NCBI GenBank assembly: GCA_949357655.1
Contig: CASHTG010000010.1
Span: 496,001 to 560,000, forward strand
DNA from: Parascedosporium putredinis
Lineage: Eukaryota; Ascomycota; Sordariomycetes; Microascales; Microascaceae
DNA length: 64,000 nucleotides
Reading direction: 5' to 3'
Shown: positions 24,720 to 36,599 of the stretch, piece by piece
Numbering within the stretch: position 1 is the stretch's first letter
How the letters are laid out: each line of letters opens with the position of its first letter
Translations under genes and position numbers: made by a program
The notes under the pieces: model-generated
The model's database searches: none
Seen by the model: the letters and a program-made list of their open reading frames with translations, nothing else
Told to the model about the DNA's origin: nothing

Positions 24720-25962
24720 TCAAACGTGAGGGCTCCTCCCGAGCCTACCTTTGCGTAAATTATCACCAAGGGCGATTTCAAACGACCTAGCGGAAGTGTT
24801 CTCACGGTCATCATCAAGGAAACTCTGCATTTTGGGAGTCGAGCTGGATGAATTTTGAAAAAGTGGCCGCAATAGAGGTATAGATGCAGCAATGATGGTA
24901 ATGGCACCCTCTGCGGTGCCAAAGATGAAGAGGTATACGTTCGATGCTGATCGATGGCGTCAGAAAGACTCGCAATGACCACATCGCAACTGCCCAACAA
25001 ACACGCGGGTATTAGCTTACCTATGTTAGGGTCAGATATAGTGTAAATGGTCGCCAGCTTGAGAAATGATGTAATTCCCGCGCTAAAAGTCTTGTTAATA
25101 TCAATTTTCGTGGCGAGCAGACGACGTTGACTTACAAAACACCCATGCTCATCGCAAACAAGACCCCGAGTCTCTCCTTCTTATTGATAGAGGCGTTCCA
25201 TATAATCTTCCATGGGAAGATGGCCAACACGATATCAACCACGCCGGAGAATACTGTTGTGGTCTTCAAGTCAGCCTCGGCTGTCGCCCCTCTAATCCTT
25301 CGCCACGTCATCTTTCGCCTTACCAGTTCCGGTTGTCCCTATGATCTCCACTGTTCTCTTGGGCCAGCATTCGCCCCGGACCGTGATATCCCATAGTCTC
25401 TGCACTGGCCAGCACTGGATCCATTGCCCCGTTGCGTTGACTCCGAGGACAACGTTCGTCGATATGATGATGAGCCAAAGCCACCTCTTGGTCCGTCCGG
25501 TCGAGATGGACAGGAGCGTAAGGGCAAATGAGACCTTGCTCCAGAGAACTGCGAGGATAGATAGGAAGCCGGCGATATAAGAGTACATGGACATGTCTTG
25601 GAGAGTGGCAAGATTGATGGCGTAGTTGGGTTTACCGAGATCGAGGCTCACGCAGACCGACTGCAGCGAAGTGGACGCCAGTAGAGCCAACTAGAAGGCA
25701 GGATGCTTCACCGTCAGCGTTGACTTATTCTAGATCTATCGCCGTTTACCCATCAATCGAACTGTTCTCAAAGAAACAAACTAACCAAACTGATGATCAA
25801 AAAGTGGTCATCCCACCAGAGCGACCTTCCTCTCGAAATCTTTGAATAGAGGCGGAGGCCGAGGAATAGACTGGCGATACCTGCGAGGAGCCATATTGTT
25901 CGATTCAAAAGTGGCCCTATATCGGGGACCTGCTGATCCCTTGAGGCCTCCTCCTGGTCCAT
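24720..25962 (-). CDS. Rhodopsin-domain (PTH11-like) seven-helix membrane protein 1
   Basis: This is an integral membrane protein of the large fungal rhodopsin-domain family, whose functions are mostly unknown. Five exons (25786-25962, 25324-25690, 25136-25253, 25021-25082, 24720-24946) sum to 951 nt, exactly 317 codons, with good GT-AG sites and no frame repair. Family landmarks in order are NRTIWLLAGIASLFLGLRLYSK, SLWWDDHFL, the helix LWSKVSFALTLLSIS, NATGQWIQCWPVQRLWD with its conserved Cys, FSGVVDIVLAIFPW, KKERLGVLFAMSMGVFAGI, and AEGAITIIAASIPLLRPLF. The C-terminal tail is short (about 40 residues). Exon 3 is 118 nt and the last exon begins CATCGA, as in the paralogue at 49836-51393. Confidence 0.85.
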
Positions 25963-27622
25963 CGCAAGGTCTTGCGCTTCTAGAAGCTATCACTACCTTT
26001 AACAAACCTAATGATGGGGGAATAAACGGTGATAAGATAGAAAGGCCCACACGGCCAAACCGTGGTTAGGAAATCAAAGGTGGAGCAAAGAAGGAGAGGT
26101 CGACACAGGAGAAAGAGGGGATATTGATGGACAGATTCCCGGTTTCCTAGTCTGATATTTACATGTTTATTCCCTCGCCCGCCCAAGGATAAGCATCGTC
26201 CTCCTCGGATCCCATCATGCGAGCGGGGAGCAGCGAATTGTTTTTAAGGGACCAGGTAACTGGAGACAGAAATGCGATTCATCGTCAAGTGGGAGGCGCC
26301 TGCCATTCGACGGAACAGGGATGACCCGTGTCGCGATGTCGTCGATCCTCTCTGGCTGCGAGAACCAAACTTCAAGTGCGGTCTCTGAAAGGTTCAATGT
26401 TGTTTGTTCGTGCCGTCTTCCGGCGTGTTCGGTAGTCTTCTCCCCACTAAAAAGAATTTCCCGAAGGCCTTTTCGGCAAGCGAAACCAGCCCTTTTCCGA
26501 TCGTGGACAAGAGGGGTGGCGCGGTCTTGCATCTTCCGTTGACCGAATATGGTTCGGTGTGACCCTACCTCGATATTCGCAGCACGTATCAAAGCGTCAG
26601 GAGAAGGCGAGCAGCACCCTTAGCTGCGAGGTCGTGGTAATTCTACTCGAAGCGGTCAACCCTCTTGATGAGAATCCGCACAATGTTTCCAATGTCCATT
26701 TGCGCAACCATGGCCTCAATTCGATCTGTGCCCTTGAAATGATGGCGCCCATCCCGCTGTCAGAGGGGCTGTCATCCGTTTTTCTTCCCTTCTTTTGTAC
26801 ATGTATTTTCTGAAACATCCCACATCGGGAGGCCCCTGTGATGTAGTCCAGTCGGAGAAGTTATGCAGGGTTCAGCTCTGAGAAACGTGGTCGACGTATT
26901 GAAAAAGTCCGCCTTACCCCGCGAATGGAACCTCGCAGGGCGCGTCACAAGTTGGTGTCAACTTGCCACCTGACACCATCGCGACCCTAGTCATGATTGA
27001 AAGTGAGGTGGGCGCAAGTGTTTGTTTTACAATCGACAGATATTTGTGCCCTTGCGCAATTGGCCCGGACCACATTCGCAAGTAAAGCGGGCATCCAAAA
27101 TTAGTATCAAATCGCGCTGCGAGTGGAAACTTGAGCCCTCCCCTCGACATAGACCAACGCACCCCGTGTCTTCTCCTCCAAGATTTGGTGACCTTGCCTG
27201 AGCGACTGCCAATGGCATGCAGCCAGGTGAGGGAACGAAGCAGTGGCAAGTGGCTAGAAGGAAAGTGCACACAACTACTTCCAGCGCCTCCCCCTCCATT
27301 TTTTGCCCTTTGGATTTGCGCATGTCCCCGAGCCGAAAGGCACGAGGCGGATCTTGGATCCGTTAATACCACCCGAGCTTAATGCAGCATTGGCGACTCT
27401 TGTGCGATTTCACGTGAGAGAGACATGGCAAGGAGCTCCAATCATCACATTATTATAGACGTTGATATCTTATCCGAGCAATGTACAACGGATCCATCAT
27501 TGACCAAGGCCATAACTCATCATACATCATCACCGCCCCATTTAATCGCCGTGCAAAGCCCCTTTTGCACTCCCCATCCTCCGCAGCTTTCATAATCCCC
27601 ATAAAGTCATTACATATGGCGC
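25963..27622. other. Intergenic; no supported gene
   Basis: About 1.66 kb between two minus-strand genes. ORFs of 60-150 codons occur on both strands (for example 26914-27372 minus) but overlap each other and carry no recognisable domain. No repeat or RNA gene was recognised. Confidence 0.6.
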
Positions 27623-27968
27623 TTATCCCAAAATGTCGGCGCAGATAGCCTCAACCTCGACAAGAACGTTGACTAGAATATGAGTGTTAGTCTATTCATG
27701 CGCAGAAGTCATACTTTTACGACAACATCACGGCCAACTTACGAGCAGGGATGAGACCACCGCAGGCGGAGACAACGCAGCTGGTCGCGGCAGTGCGAAT
27801 GGCAGCGAGGTTGTCGGGCTGGCAGCCGCAGGCCCAGTCACCGAGGGCGCAGTCGCTGGCAGCGAGAGTGGCGTCGTCGAGGCACACCTGGGCCTTGCCA
27901 TCGCACTGGGTGATGGTCTGGGCCGAGACGGCGGCGGCGAAAGCGACGGTGGCGACGGAGAACTTCAT
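27623..27968 (-). CDS. Small secreted CFEM-domain protein
   Basis: This is a 91-residue extracellular protein. Exon 1 (27743-27968) encodes a signal peptide MKFSVATVAFAAAVSA followed by TITQCDGKAQVCLDD. A 70-bp intron (27673-27742) joins to LNVLVEVEAICADILG and the stop; the exons total 276 nt, in frame with no repair. The mature protein has eight cysteines, including the C-x-C pair (WACGCQ) and the late CGGLIPALNVLVEVEAIC segment, the CFEM arrangement. CFEM proteins bind haem/iron or act as surface effectors. No Ser/Thr-rich GPI tail is seen, so it is probably freely secreted. A TATA box lies about 145 bp upstream. It is shorter than most CFEM proteins, and the fit rests on Cys spacing. Confidence 0.8.
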
Positions 27969-28109
27969 GTTGACTGTGGTGGGGAGTAGTCTAGAGACTG
28001 GGCTGTAGGAAGGGTGTTTTGGTTGGAGGTGATTGAGTTGGAAACTGTGGATGTGTTGGATGGTTGAAGAGGATGGAATGAGGTGAATGGATGAGGGAGG
28101 AACCAGGTG

Positions 28110-28117
28110 TTTATATA
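28110..28117 (-). promoter_or_regulatory. Probable TATA box of the CFEM gene
   Basis: TATATAAA on the minus strand lies about 145 bp before the ATG at 27968, a normal distance for a fungal gene with a short leader. Confidence 0.5.
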
Positions 28118-31100
28118 CCCCGATGGATATCTTCGAGGGAAGCAAAGTGCCTGCTAACTATCATGTGTCGATGTAGGTTCAGACCCACGTTGAGTGGTAT
28201 CCAATGCTTGTTTGGATATTTTCTCAACAGACGACGACGTAGCAGCAATGTCCTTCCAGTCAATCATAATGCGGGGATTGTGGGGAGTCATCGTACACGG
28301 GGACCGGAGCACGGGGCAGAGGGACTCCACCGGACGCTACGAGAGCTGCTTGGCTTCCCCATACGCACCTCGGCCCTCTCTGCTGATCCGGGGAGCCCAC
28401 TTCGCTTGGTGGGGCATTGTTTCTACCTCATCCCGGAGGCTACGTGCCAAATTGCATTGCAATCGTCTTTCCCTCAGAAACCTTTTCTAGAGCGGAGAGT
28501 AGCAGACTGAAAATAGTCGTCTTCGGCTATTTCTACGGTGAACTTGTCGCTTTCTAGCTTTCTGCTCATTATGCCTTTCAACCACGTCGATTGGGGACTT
28601 GTTTCTCTCGGCAGCCATCATATCGAAGACAAGGTTTTGGCCCAGCAATAGCACAGATACAGGAAAGCACATGTTAGAGGCTTCAAGAACTTCGTCACAT
28701 CGGCTTCATCCCGAGGCTTAACCTGTGTGAATAGAGCCAGCAGTGAGTTTTACCCATCAACGTTGCATCTTCACGCCCATTCGGGAAGGTCATAGCGGAT
28801 GTGGTGCAACGGGGCGGGGTTAAGGTCGCAGTTCCTGGAATTGTCGCCGACTTGGAACGGAAGGCGGCACGGGAGAGTAATCATGTTTGTATGGTGGTGT
28901 AGCTGCAAGAAGTCTGGAGTGTGAACCTGGTTGAAATTGAGCAAAGAAGAGCATCTCAACCGGGCGAACTCGCCGGAGGAGGTCTCCATGCGGCAGTGGC
29001 CATGACAAAACTGACATTTGATCGCGGGTTCATAGCTCAACAAGGAGCGAGGCGGTAAACCCCTTTGCCGTTTCGGGACTTTGCTGTTGTTTTTCGTCTC
29101 CTCTCTCTTTCTCTCTTCTTTGGTTTTTCCCCTCATGTTTCGATGTTGAGTAATGTACGGCCGTGCGTTCTCAGTGTTAGTTCCCGGATTATTCCCTTGT
29201 TTTGCATGCTTTGCGCCGATGGTGGGGTTATAAAACCACGACGTATACCCTCCCCTCACCCGGATCTTGTCTTGATTCAGCGCGGCACAACTGCCCAACG
29301 CGGCAGCGCCTTTATGTACCGCCCCGCGGCCAACCTCTCGATCCGTCCAAACACCCATCGTTCATCAGCTGCACGATCCTGCTCATTTCGGCACCGCGCG
29401 CGCATTTTGTAATCTTGCGCATCGTTTTGGTGGGACTCTTCACACCTGCTTTGCACTGATGCTGCGGCGTGAAGCCGGCGCTCTGGTGACTGTCCTGACG
29501 TACCATCGAAGGAAACATCTCATGGAAGCGTTCGGCTGAGCGGCATCGGTGTACAACAATCCAGCTTGATGGGAAAATGAGGTTGGAGACGATCGGATGC
29601 CAGATGCAGAGAGTGAGTGGTTGTCTCAAGGCCGCCTGGCTACCGTCATCATGTCCAATAGAGATCAATGATTTCTTTGCCCAATTGGCTATAGAGGGCC
29701 ACCAGAGCCTACCGCGACTCAGCTGTTGTCCAGTTAGACAGCAGCAGTTTACAAAGGACCATTTCGCCCGAGCATCACTTCACAACTATCGGCACCACCC
29801 CCGCCTCGATCGAGATGATGAGTCGATGCATCGGCGGAGCTAGTCAGGAAACGGGCAAGGCAGCGGCAATCAATCCTTAGGCACCTTGGTCCCCGTCCCC
29901 ACACCACATCCCCTTTCAACCGCCGAGAACAGACAGGAGCCGCCGCGGTAATAAGAATCATCAATGCTGGCGTATATTGCCAGGCTGGCTCTTTTCGGGA
30001 TGAAGCGGGGGCCTAGGAGAGCCTGGATGCTACCACGCCCGGGATCACGGTCGCAGGGATGGCAACCGGCCACCACCCCCGCTTTAGGGCCATCATGTCC
30101 GGACATTGTCGCGCTTCTGATTGGCGCGGCCAGAGCACATCTCCCGCTTTGTTTGTTCAGGTAATCACCTGGGCTAGTGAATACTTCAAGGTACAGCGTG
30201 TCATTCACCATCCATCCTAACATCACCTTGCTTCTCTTCATGCTCTTCATGTCATGTCCTGTAACAGCCGACTGTACTTTGACAGCGCAGTCAAGGAGGC
30301 TCAGGGATGTTAGAGCATGTGAAAGGCACATAGTATGGTGAGGGTTTGTCGCGAATGTTCTACGCCTCGGTTTCTAGGGTTCATCGCAATGTTCTCACCG
30401 AGCATGGACCGTTCTAGATCATCGGCTTGCTCAATCGAGCAAGTAAAACTCATTCGTAGTGGAAGGATTTGTCTTCAGAAAAGCATATGATGTTCGAGTG
30501 GGAAAGAGCACAGACAGCGTTGCAGCAGCCTGACACACTTCCATTCAACACCGACCCTAAGGGAATACCTAGGATATCACCAGTGTCCAAGACGGCTATT
30601 AAGTGGATAATTTTGACGGGGAGCCCCCGCGACACTGAGACCAGGTAGTGAACACTGACACTCAGCTATAAGTGGGGAAACTTTGCTCTGCTGCGGCATG
30701 GTCTTGGGAATATTGGCAGATGGGGCGATCATATACCGACGTCATCGAGGTAGTGCCAATACCACTAGGTGGTCTCACCGTTATGCAATGGGTACCAAGA
30801 TCCAACGGATGGCCTCGGTTGGATCCTAATCCTACATTTCTAGTTTTCATGTGATGCCTTGCCTCCATTGTCCGAGCCTCATTCCCTCTGCCCTTCATCG
30901 TCTCGGTCTCTAGCCCTGTACGCTTTCTCCTTTACAGCAATCACATCTTCATCTTTAGCTGTCCGCGCTATGAACTAGGCGAGCTCTCGCCATCTCTAGA
31001 ACCGCATTGGGGTGTATGCGATGAATAGGAGAGGAACTGTGCAAAATGGACCACGGAAACACACCTAGGCAGCTTGTGAACCCGCCTTTGTCTGGGGTAA

Positions 31101-34100
31101 TTTGTAAGTTTCTGGTTGATCTTCTCCTTGCGCTCAAGGCTAACATGATTTATGGACACCTAGCTTCTAACCATGGACGAGGGTGAACAGTCCTGTGGAA
31201 AGTTCAAAGCTCGCCAGCCAAGGTCGAATATTGAATATTTTAGAAAGTAAAGCGCAGAAACGCGCGAGCCAAACTAGAAATAACACAAGGTAGATACTCG
31301 CGTCGCTCGCATTCACGCTTTCCAGCGGCTCGACCACAACTCCACATTAAGCCGTCGCGTTGTTCCGCTAGACCCATGGAAACCGCCATGCCATCTAAGC
31401 AGTCCCCGATGGACTCCTCATGACAGGATCTAAAGTTCTCTTCGTGAGATGACGGTAGCCAAAGATGGGTCGGAAGTCCAGTGGGAACGCACGTATTCTA
31501 GCGATTTTGGTCGTGCAGCTCCGTTCTACCTTCCTCATGAGACGCCAGTGTTGTTGACAGATCAAAAACCCTGTTAGCGAGTACCTAGCTACTGACAGGG
31601 ACTTGGTAATCCTGACTTGACCATCAACGCCGAGCAGAGTGTCCACGAGGGTGCAATGTGGCTGTCGCGGAATATAACGAGACGACGACTCTGGCCTCAT
31701 CGTCATAAATTGGCTGCAACGTTGACTAGCTTCTGTCCTTAGCTATGGGATTATTTCCATGACATATGTGACGACATGATACGCTTATCTCGAACCACAC
31801 CGGTTTCGCGCCGAGCCGCTGGCCGCAAGTCTTCATAGCTATGGCAGAATTCGACATCTATTCATGGATCAACGATTCCTGGGCGTCCATCGGATATGCC
31901 AGTTACGCAGATAGTTTGCGTAAAGGACAAGCTACGGGAATGCCACTTCGGCTATTAAACCGATCCCACCGAAGGGTAAGTGACGGGGTACACCGGCATG
32001 AAGGAGAGCAAGCCCTATCATAGATGGCGACTTACGGCTTCCTATACCAGGCGGCTAAAATTGCTGCGCGCCCGTTGTGAGAAGCCACAGTATGGCGGTT
32101 CGGCTCATACACCTACCGTCTGACAAGTCTTCCCTTTCCATAAACTCGACTTTCAAAGAAGAAATAAACAAGTGGCGTGATACTATCAACGGAGCAGTAG
32201 CAACAATCTCGTTAAAAGGATGTCTTTCTGTGTAAGATGATCAGATAGCACAAAGTTTAAGCCTCCAAAAAGGGCCCAGTCTACACGTGAGCCATGGCGA
32301 GGCCCCTATCAAGACCTTGACCTAAAAACAACTCTATCCTTCAGCAGGACGCGTCTGGGATGGCCCAAGCCCAACGTATCTTCCTAGACGCACCCCTGAG
32401 ATAGAGCTCGTGGGTGGCAAGGGGTAGGAGTGCTAAGATGTAGGATAAAATAACTTTTGTCATCTTAGACGCCCTGATCATTGAAGAGATTCCCAGAGCC
32501 GTGTAGATCAGAACGCTACAACTAGGAGATAGTCCATCCCGGCGTGCTGACCGCAACGTCAATCCAAGGCCGGCATTTATTCTCAAGTGCACAGATAACC
32601 TATGGGCTCAGATTGAATGCGTGCGTTATAACCGAGAGTTTAAAGCTATTCCCCTTAAGCTCGCGCATAAGTCGTCCTCCGCGCCATGCACCAGGAGCGC
32701 AACGCGAGGGCTAAACTCCGCGAGAAGCCCCGACGCTCGTCGAGATAACGGATGCAATATGATAGCCGCGGGCGAATTCAGCGCGGCCTATAGTACAATA
32801 TGGCGCGTCTGTATGTCAACTTCCCTTGATCCCCGATCTAGGATGAAGGCGATAGTAAGACCCGAATATTTATCTTTTTCCAAATTTTGCCTTGATAAAC
32901 TTTGCCTTGATAACCTACGCCTGCTAATAACCGTATATGGGTGGTCCTCGACATGTCACAAAAGTTCGTAGCAAAGGTGCTAGAGCACGCTTAACATCGC
33001 GCATTCTCTACTAGGACCTGGAAATCCATTTGCGCAAGTGTCATTGGGCAACCTGGATATCGTGGGCCGCCAGCATGGGAGAGATAGTAATATCAAAAGG
33101 TTCAGTAGCGTTTGAGTCCTTCCCAACCCAAATATGTTGGTTTTAGTCAATGCAATCACTGCAGTGACTCTTCGGCAATCATCACAGATGAACGCTTTCC
33201 TTAGCTTGCGTCTTGAGGGAAGCATCTATCACTGTTTAACCACTCATGGGCGGCGCTATCCCACGTGTGATGAGACTTGTGCCGCCATCCCATCTAGGCG
33301 GCGCATACGCCTGCGTCAAGCAGCCGCACCGCTGCTCAACCTGGACGGACTTGGCATGCAACTACCACATTCGTGTTAGCGATTCCATCGCTGGGTATGT
33401 GCTAGGTTTAGACGTCTTGCAACACTGCAACATAGCAGTCAACGCAATGAACTTGGCATCTAAAACGAGACATGTTCTTTATCCCATGCAATACTAGGCA
33501 TCACGGGAGTGCCGCAACACCACCAGAGGTGGACGGCTGGCAGCGTCCGAGGCGGAGGGTAGGTGGCAGTGGAAGTGAGGCAGCAGTTACCAGTAGGCAG
33601 CGAAGGAAGAAGGGGCGAAGTAGGCCATGTGAAAAGAAGAACAAAAGAAAAGGGAGATGGCTCCATCAGTTCGGCACCTCCATTTCGGAACAACTTCCGC
33701 GCCTGAAATACAGCGGTGATTCGGAATGGAAATGATATGCGCAAAGGGCCCAACGCAAGCTATATTCGACGCATCACGAATAGCTGCAGATGTAAGAAGC
33801 GCAGCGGCGATCTAGAAAGAAGGGTCGGGGAAAGCCCCCATCCGTCTGACGGGACAGAGGGTGACGCCTTCATCCATCGCCGCGCCGCCACGGAACTGCA
33901 TGTGGAGTGGGAATAGATTATCAAGTTTTTTTTTTTTCCCTCCCCAGCAAGTTCCCAACAAGCCATCTGCGGGACTAGCCAGGACAACATGGCGTCGAAG
34001 AGGATCAGCGACCCTGCCAAGGCCAGAGATAATCAGGAGGCGATAGGCAGTTCCCACCACACCCCCACTATCCCCAACTACGGGCGACTGGATGCGGGAA

Positions 34101-36564
34101 AGGCGACGCTGATCAGTACATGGGAGAAGGGTTGTTCCCTGAGAAGTACTTTATGATTTTCGTATGAGTACAAGCACACTCAACCGCACGACTACGCTAG
34201 TGTAGCCAGTGACAATTCGAAGGATTCTCGATGGCCCGAGACGTTTGACCGATGGGGCGAGGAGACCACCCATGTCCACAAAGGCAAGCATTCTTTAAAC
34301 ACATCGAGAGGCGAAGAAAAATAACTCCAAAAAGCCTAACTATTACGCAATTGAAAGAAGAAGAAGAAGAAAAATCACCATTGAAAATGATGGCTAGTGC
34401 TTTCCTGGTCCATTCCCGAGACTGGCATCTGCGTGGCCTGTTGCGTGTTGGAAGCGGTGCATGGCATGTCAAATTTCGGCACTTTAACATGGGTTTGTGG
34501 CAGCAGTGGGGACAGGTACAGGCACAGGCAGAGGCAGCACGGCATAGTGAGCATCTTCGGCCTTCAATCCTTTCCCTCTTTTTTTTTCTTCTTTTGTTTT
34601 TGTCCCTTGCTAGCTTCTTCGCCTCGGAAAACTCTTGCCAGAGTCGCCGCCGCCGAGACGGAACAACGGAGGGGCACGGATGAGTGCGAGCGAAGGGGTT
34701 CAGAGGGGAAATTGAAAAGGTGAGACGAATCGCCGGCAGCACTAGCTTCTGTCGGCACTGGCGACGGTTAGCCGAAGGGATCACGGAGCTTGGGCGGTGT
34801 TCCGAGGAAAGGTCTGCACGCAACCGCCGTTTTCAAGGGCTTCCGACGCTAGCTGGGCACGCCCGGTTGCCGGGCACTTGGGACGAAAAGAAGACGAAAA
34901 GAAAATTGTCAGCACTGCGTTAGTCGGGGCTTGGCGAAAAGAGTCAACTTCGACAAATATTGTCGGCTAGACTATATCGTAGCTGGTTCTTCACACGGGC
35001 ATCGCTAGCGCGTTGATGGGAATGCGCCTGGCGAAAAAAACTAACAGCTTCATCTCATCACCCCACTCTAGTAGGGAAGAGAATGGCTTATTGAAACAGC
35101 AGTGCCAGATACGCATGGCATCGACAGTCCATGCCTTGTCGATGACCATCCCTCTCTTCTCGCACTCCTGGCTATTTCCTACAGCTTCATTTTCTCTAGG
35201 TCTTGGCACAAGTGTAGGCTTTGCAGGCGAAGATGATTGGGAGCGATGTCGGAGTCGAACCTCGGGCTGCCACTGATCCATGCACACATGGTCGATAATT
35301 GAGCAGTGGTAGTAATAGGGGATGGCGACGACTTGTTTTTGAGCTCACATAGGGCAAGTAGTTCCCCGTCCATGTCCCGCCCCCTGTGCGCATCAAAAGT
35401 CGAGGATTCGTTCCACGCTGCCCTGACAGTCACAGCGCGCGAGGACGGATCCACGAAGTCCATGCAAAATGATATTCGTCGTGCAGGCGGGGCAGACGAA
35501 CGGTTGGAGGAAGATTGGGAACGCTAGAATAATCACGCAGTTGCGATCCCTTGCCGACTTTTCTCCCTGTTTTGGGTGCAACGTCGAATTTTTAGGACGA
35601 AAAGAGCAGAACCGGAACGAAGAGAATGCCCAGGATGTACATGTGTATTCGTTGTTGATGGATTGACCTTTATGTCTCTACTGCGGGCATGGTTTCCAAA
35701 AGGGACGGTTTGCGCATATTGGGTGTCCACTGTGGATTTCGGGTTTCTTCTCTTCGGGCCAGACGTTGATCCTTCGTTCGCAGCAAAGCTCTTCGAGGGG
35801 GCTCTTCCCTGAACCCCGAACCCCACTTTACCGAGGGTATCTAGTCAAGCAATGTGGAGTGTGTTGGGCCCTGGACTTGACTGTGTCGCTGGGGAATCAA
35901 AGCAAGTTGTACTCTCCGCGGGACCCAGAGATTAAGCTTGGCGTCATGGCGAACCACTGCAAGATGCTCGCCCACTTAGTTTGATGGGACCAGTTTGCTC
36001 CATGAAAGGAGAGATATCTAGTCTTGAAAGAGGGGACCCCTAGAGGTGATGGTGAGGCCTCGAATCCCATCAAGACTGGGCCAAGGAATGCGGTACGAGC
36101 AAGGAGGGATGAGGACAAATGGGATTGATGATGGGATAATTCTCCGACTTGCGCGCTGCAACACGCCACTAATTCTTTTTTTTTCTTGTCTTGTAGTCTT
36201 GTTTGAATGCCAAGAATGCCTAAAACACTAGCTCGAGTCAAAAGGCCCCGAGGCTAGGCTCTGAGACCAACATCCACAGATCGGTTCAATTGATGAGTGG
36301 GCGCGAGCAATAGAATGCCGAATTTAGCCATGGCCCCTGGATTGGTGCGGCCTTTGTCTACTGGGAAGAGGAACCAACTCTGGAGGGCTCTATTACTTTT
36401 ATTCTAGTCTTGAATATGCGCTCTCATGTGTATGTTGGGTGTTGGGGTGTCTGCCCTCCAACTTGAGTTTGCGTGTTCAAAGTCTTTCGAGGTAGACTTT
36501 CAACGGGAGAGGTACAGCTCGTGTGACTTTTTGCGACTTCTTCTTCTCTCACTGTGGCTCACTT
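28118..36564. other. Gene-poor stretch, first part; no supported gene
   Basis: About 8.4 kb of balanced base composition without the RIP signature. The longest ORF (28771-29358 minus, 195 codons) has no domain, no sensible initiation context and a biased, low-conservation look. Others (34197-34823 minus, 208 codons) are rich in Lys/Arg/Ser runs and overlap ORFs on the other strand. Simple A/T runs and GAA repeats occur around 33.9 and 34.35 kb. I saw no tRNA, rRNA or transposon ends. Confidence 0.55.
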
Positions 36565-36599
36565 TTATCAGATTGATTCTGATTTGATCAATCTGATAA
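36565..36599. promoter_or_regulatory. Perfect 13-bp inverted repeat carrying two ATCTGATAA GATA-type sites
   Basis: TTATCAGATTGAT (36565-36577) is followed after 9 bp by its exact reverse complement ATCAATCTGATAA (36587-36599). Each arm contains ATCTGATAA, which matches ATCWGATAA, the site reported for the iron-responsive SreA/Fep1-type GATA repressors of siderophore genes. The nearest iron gene is the siderophore transporter 5.7 kb to the right, which is far for a fungal promoter. Confidence 0.5.

Noticed and set aside
28771..29358. 195-codon minus-strand ORF
   Set aside because: No recognisable motif, Lys/Arg-rich low-quality middle part, and overlapping ORFs on the opposite strand. Not enough to call a gene.
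34197..34823. 208-codon minus-strand ORF with Lys/Arg/Glu and Ser runs
   Set aside because: It is produced by simple purine/pyrimidine tracts (TCTTTT and GAAGAA); equally long ORFs exist on the other strand.
35245..35265. Reverse-strand GGTTCGAC resembling a tRNA T-loop
   Set aside because: The stem bases do not pair and no acceptor stem is found.
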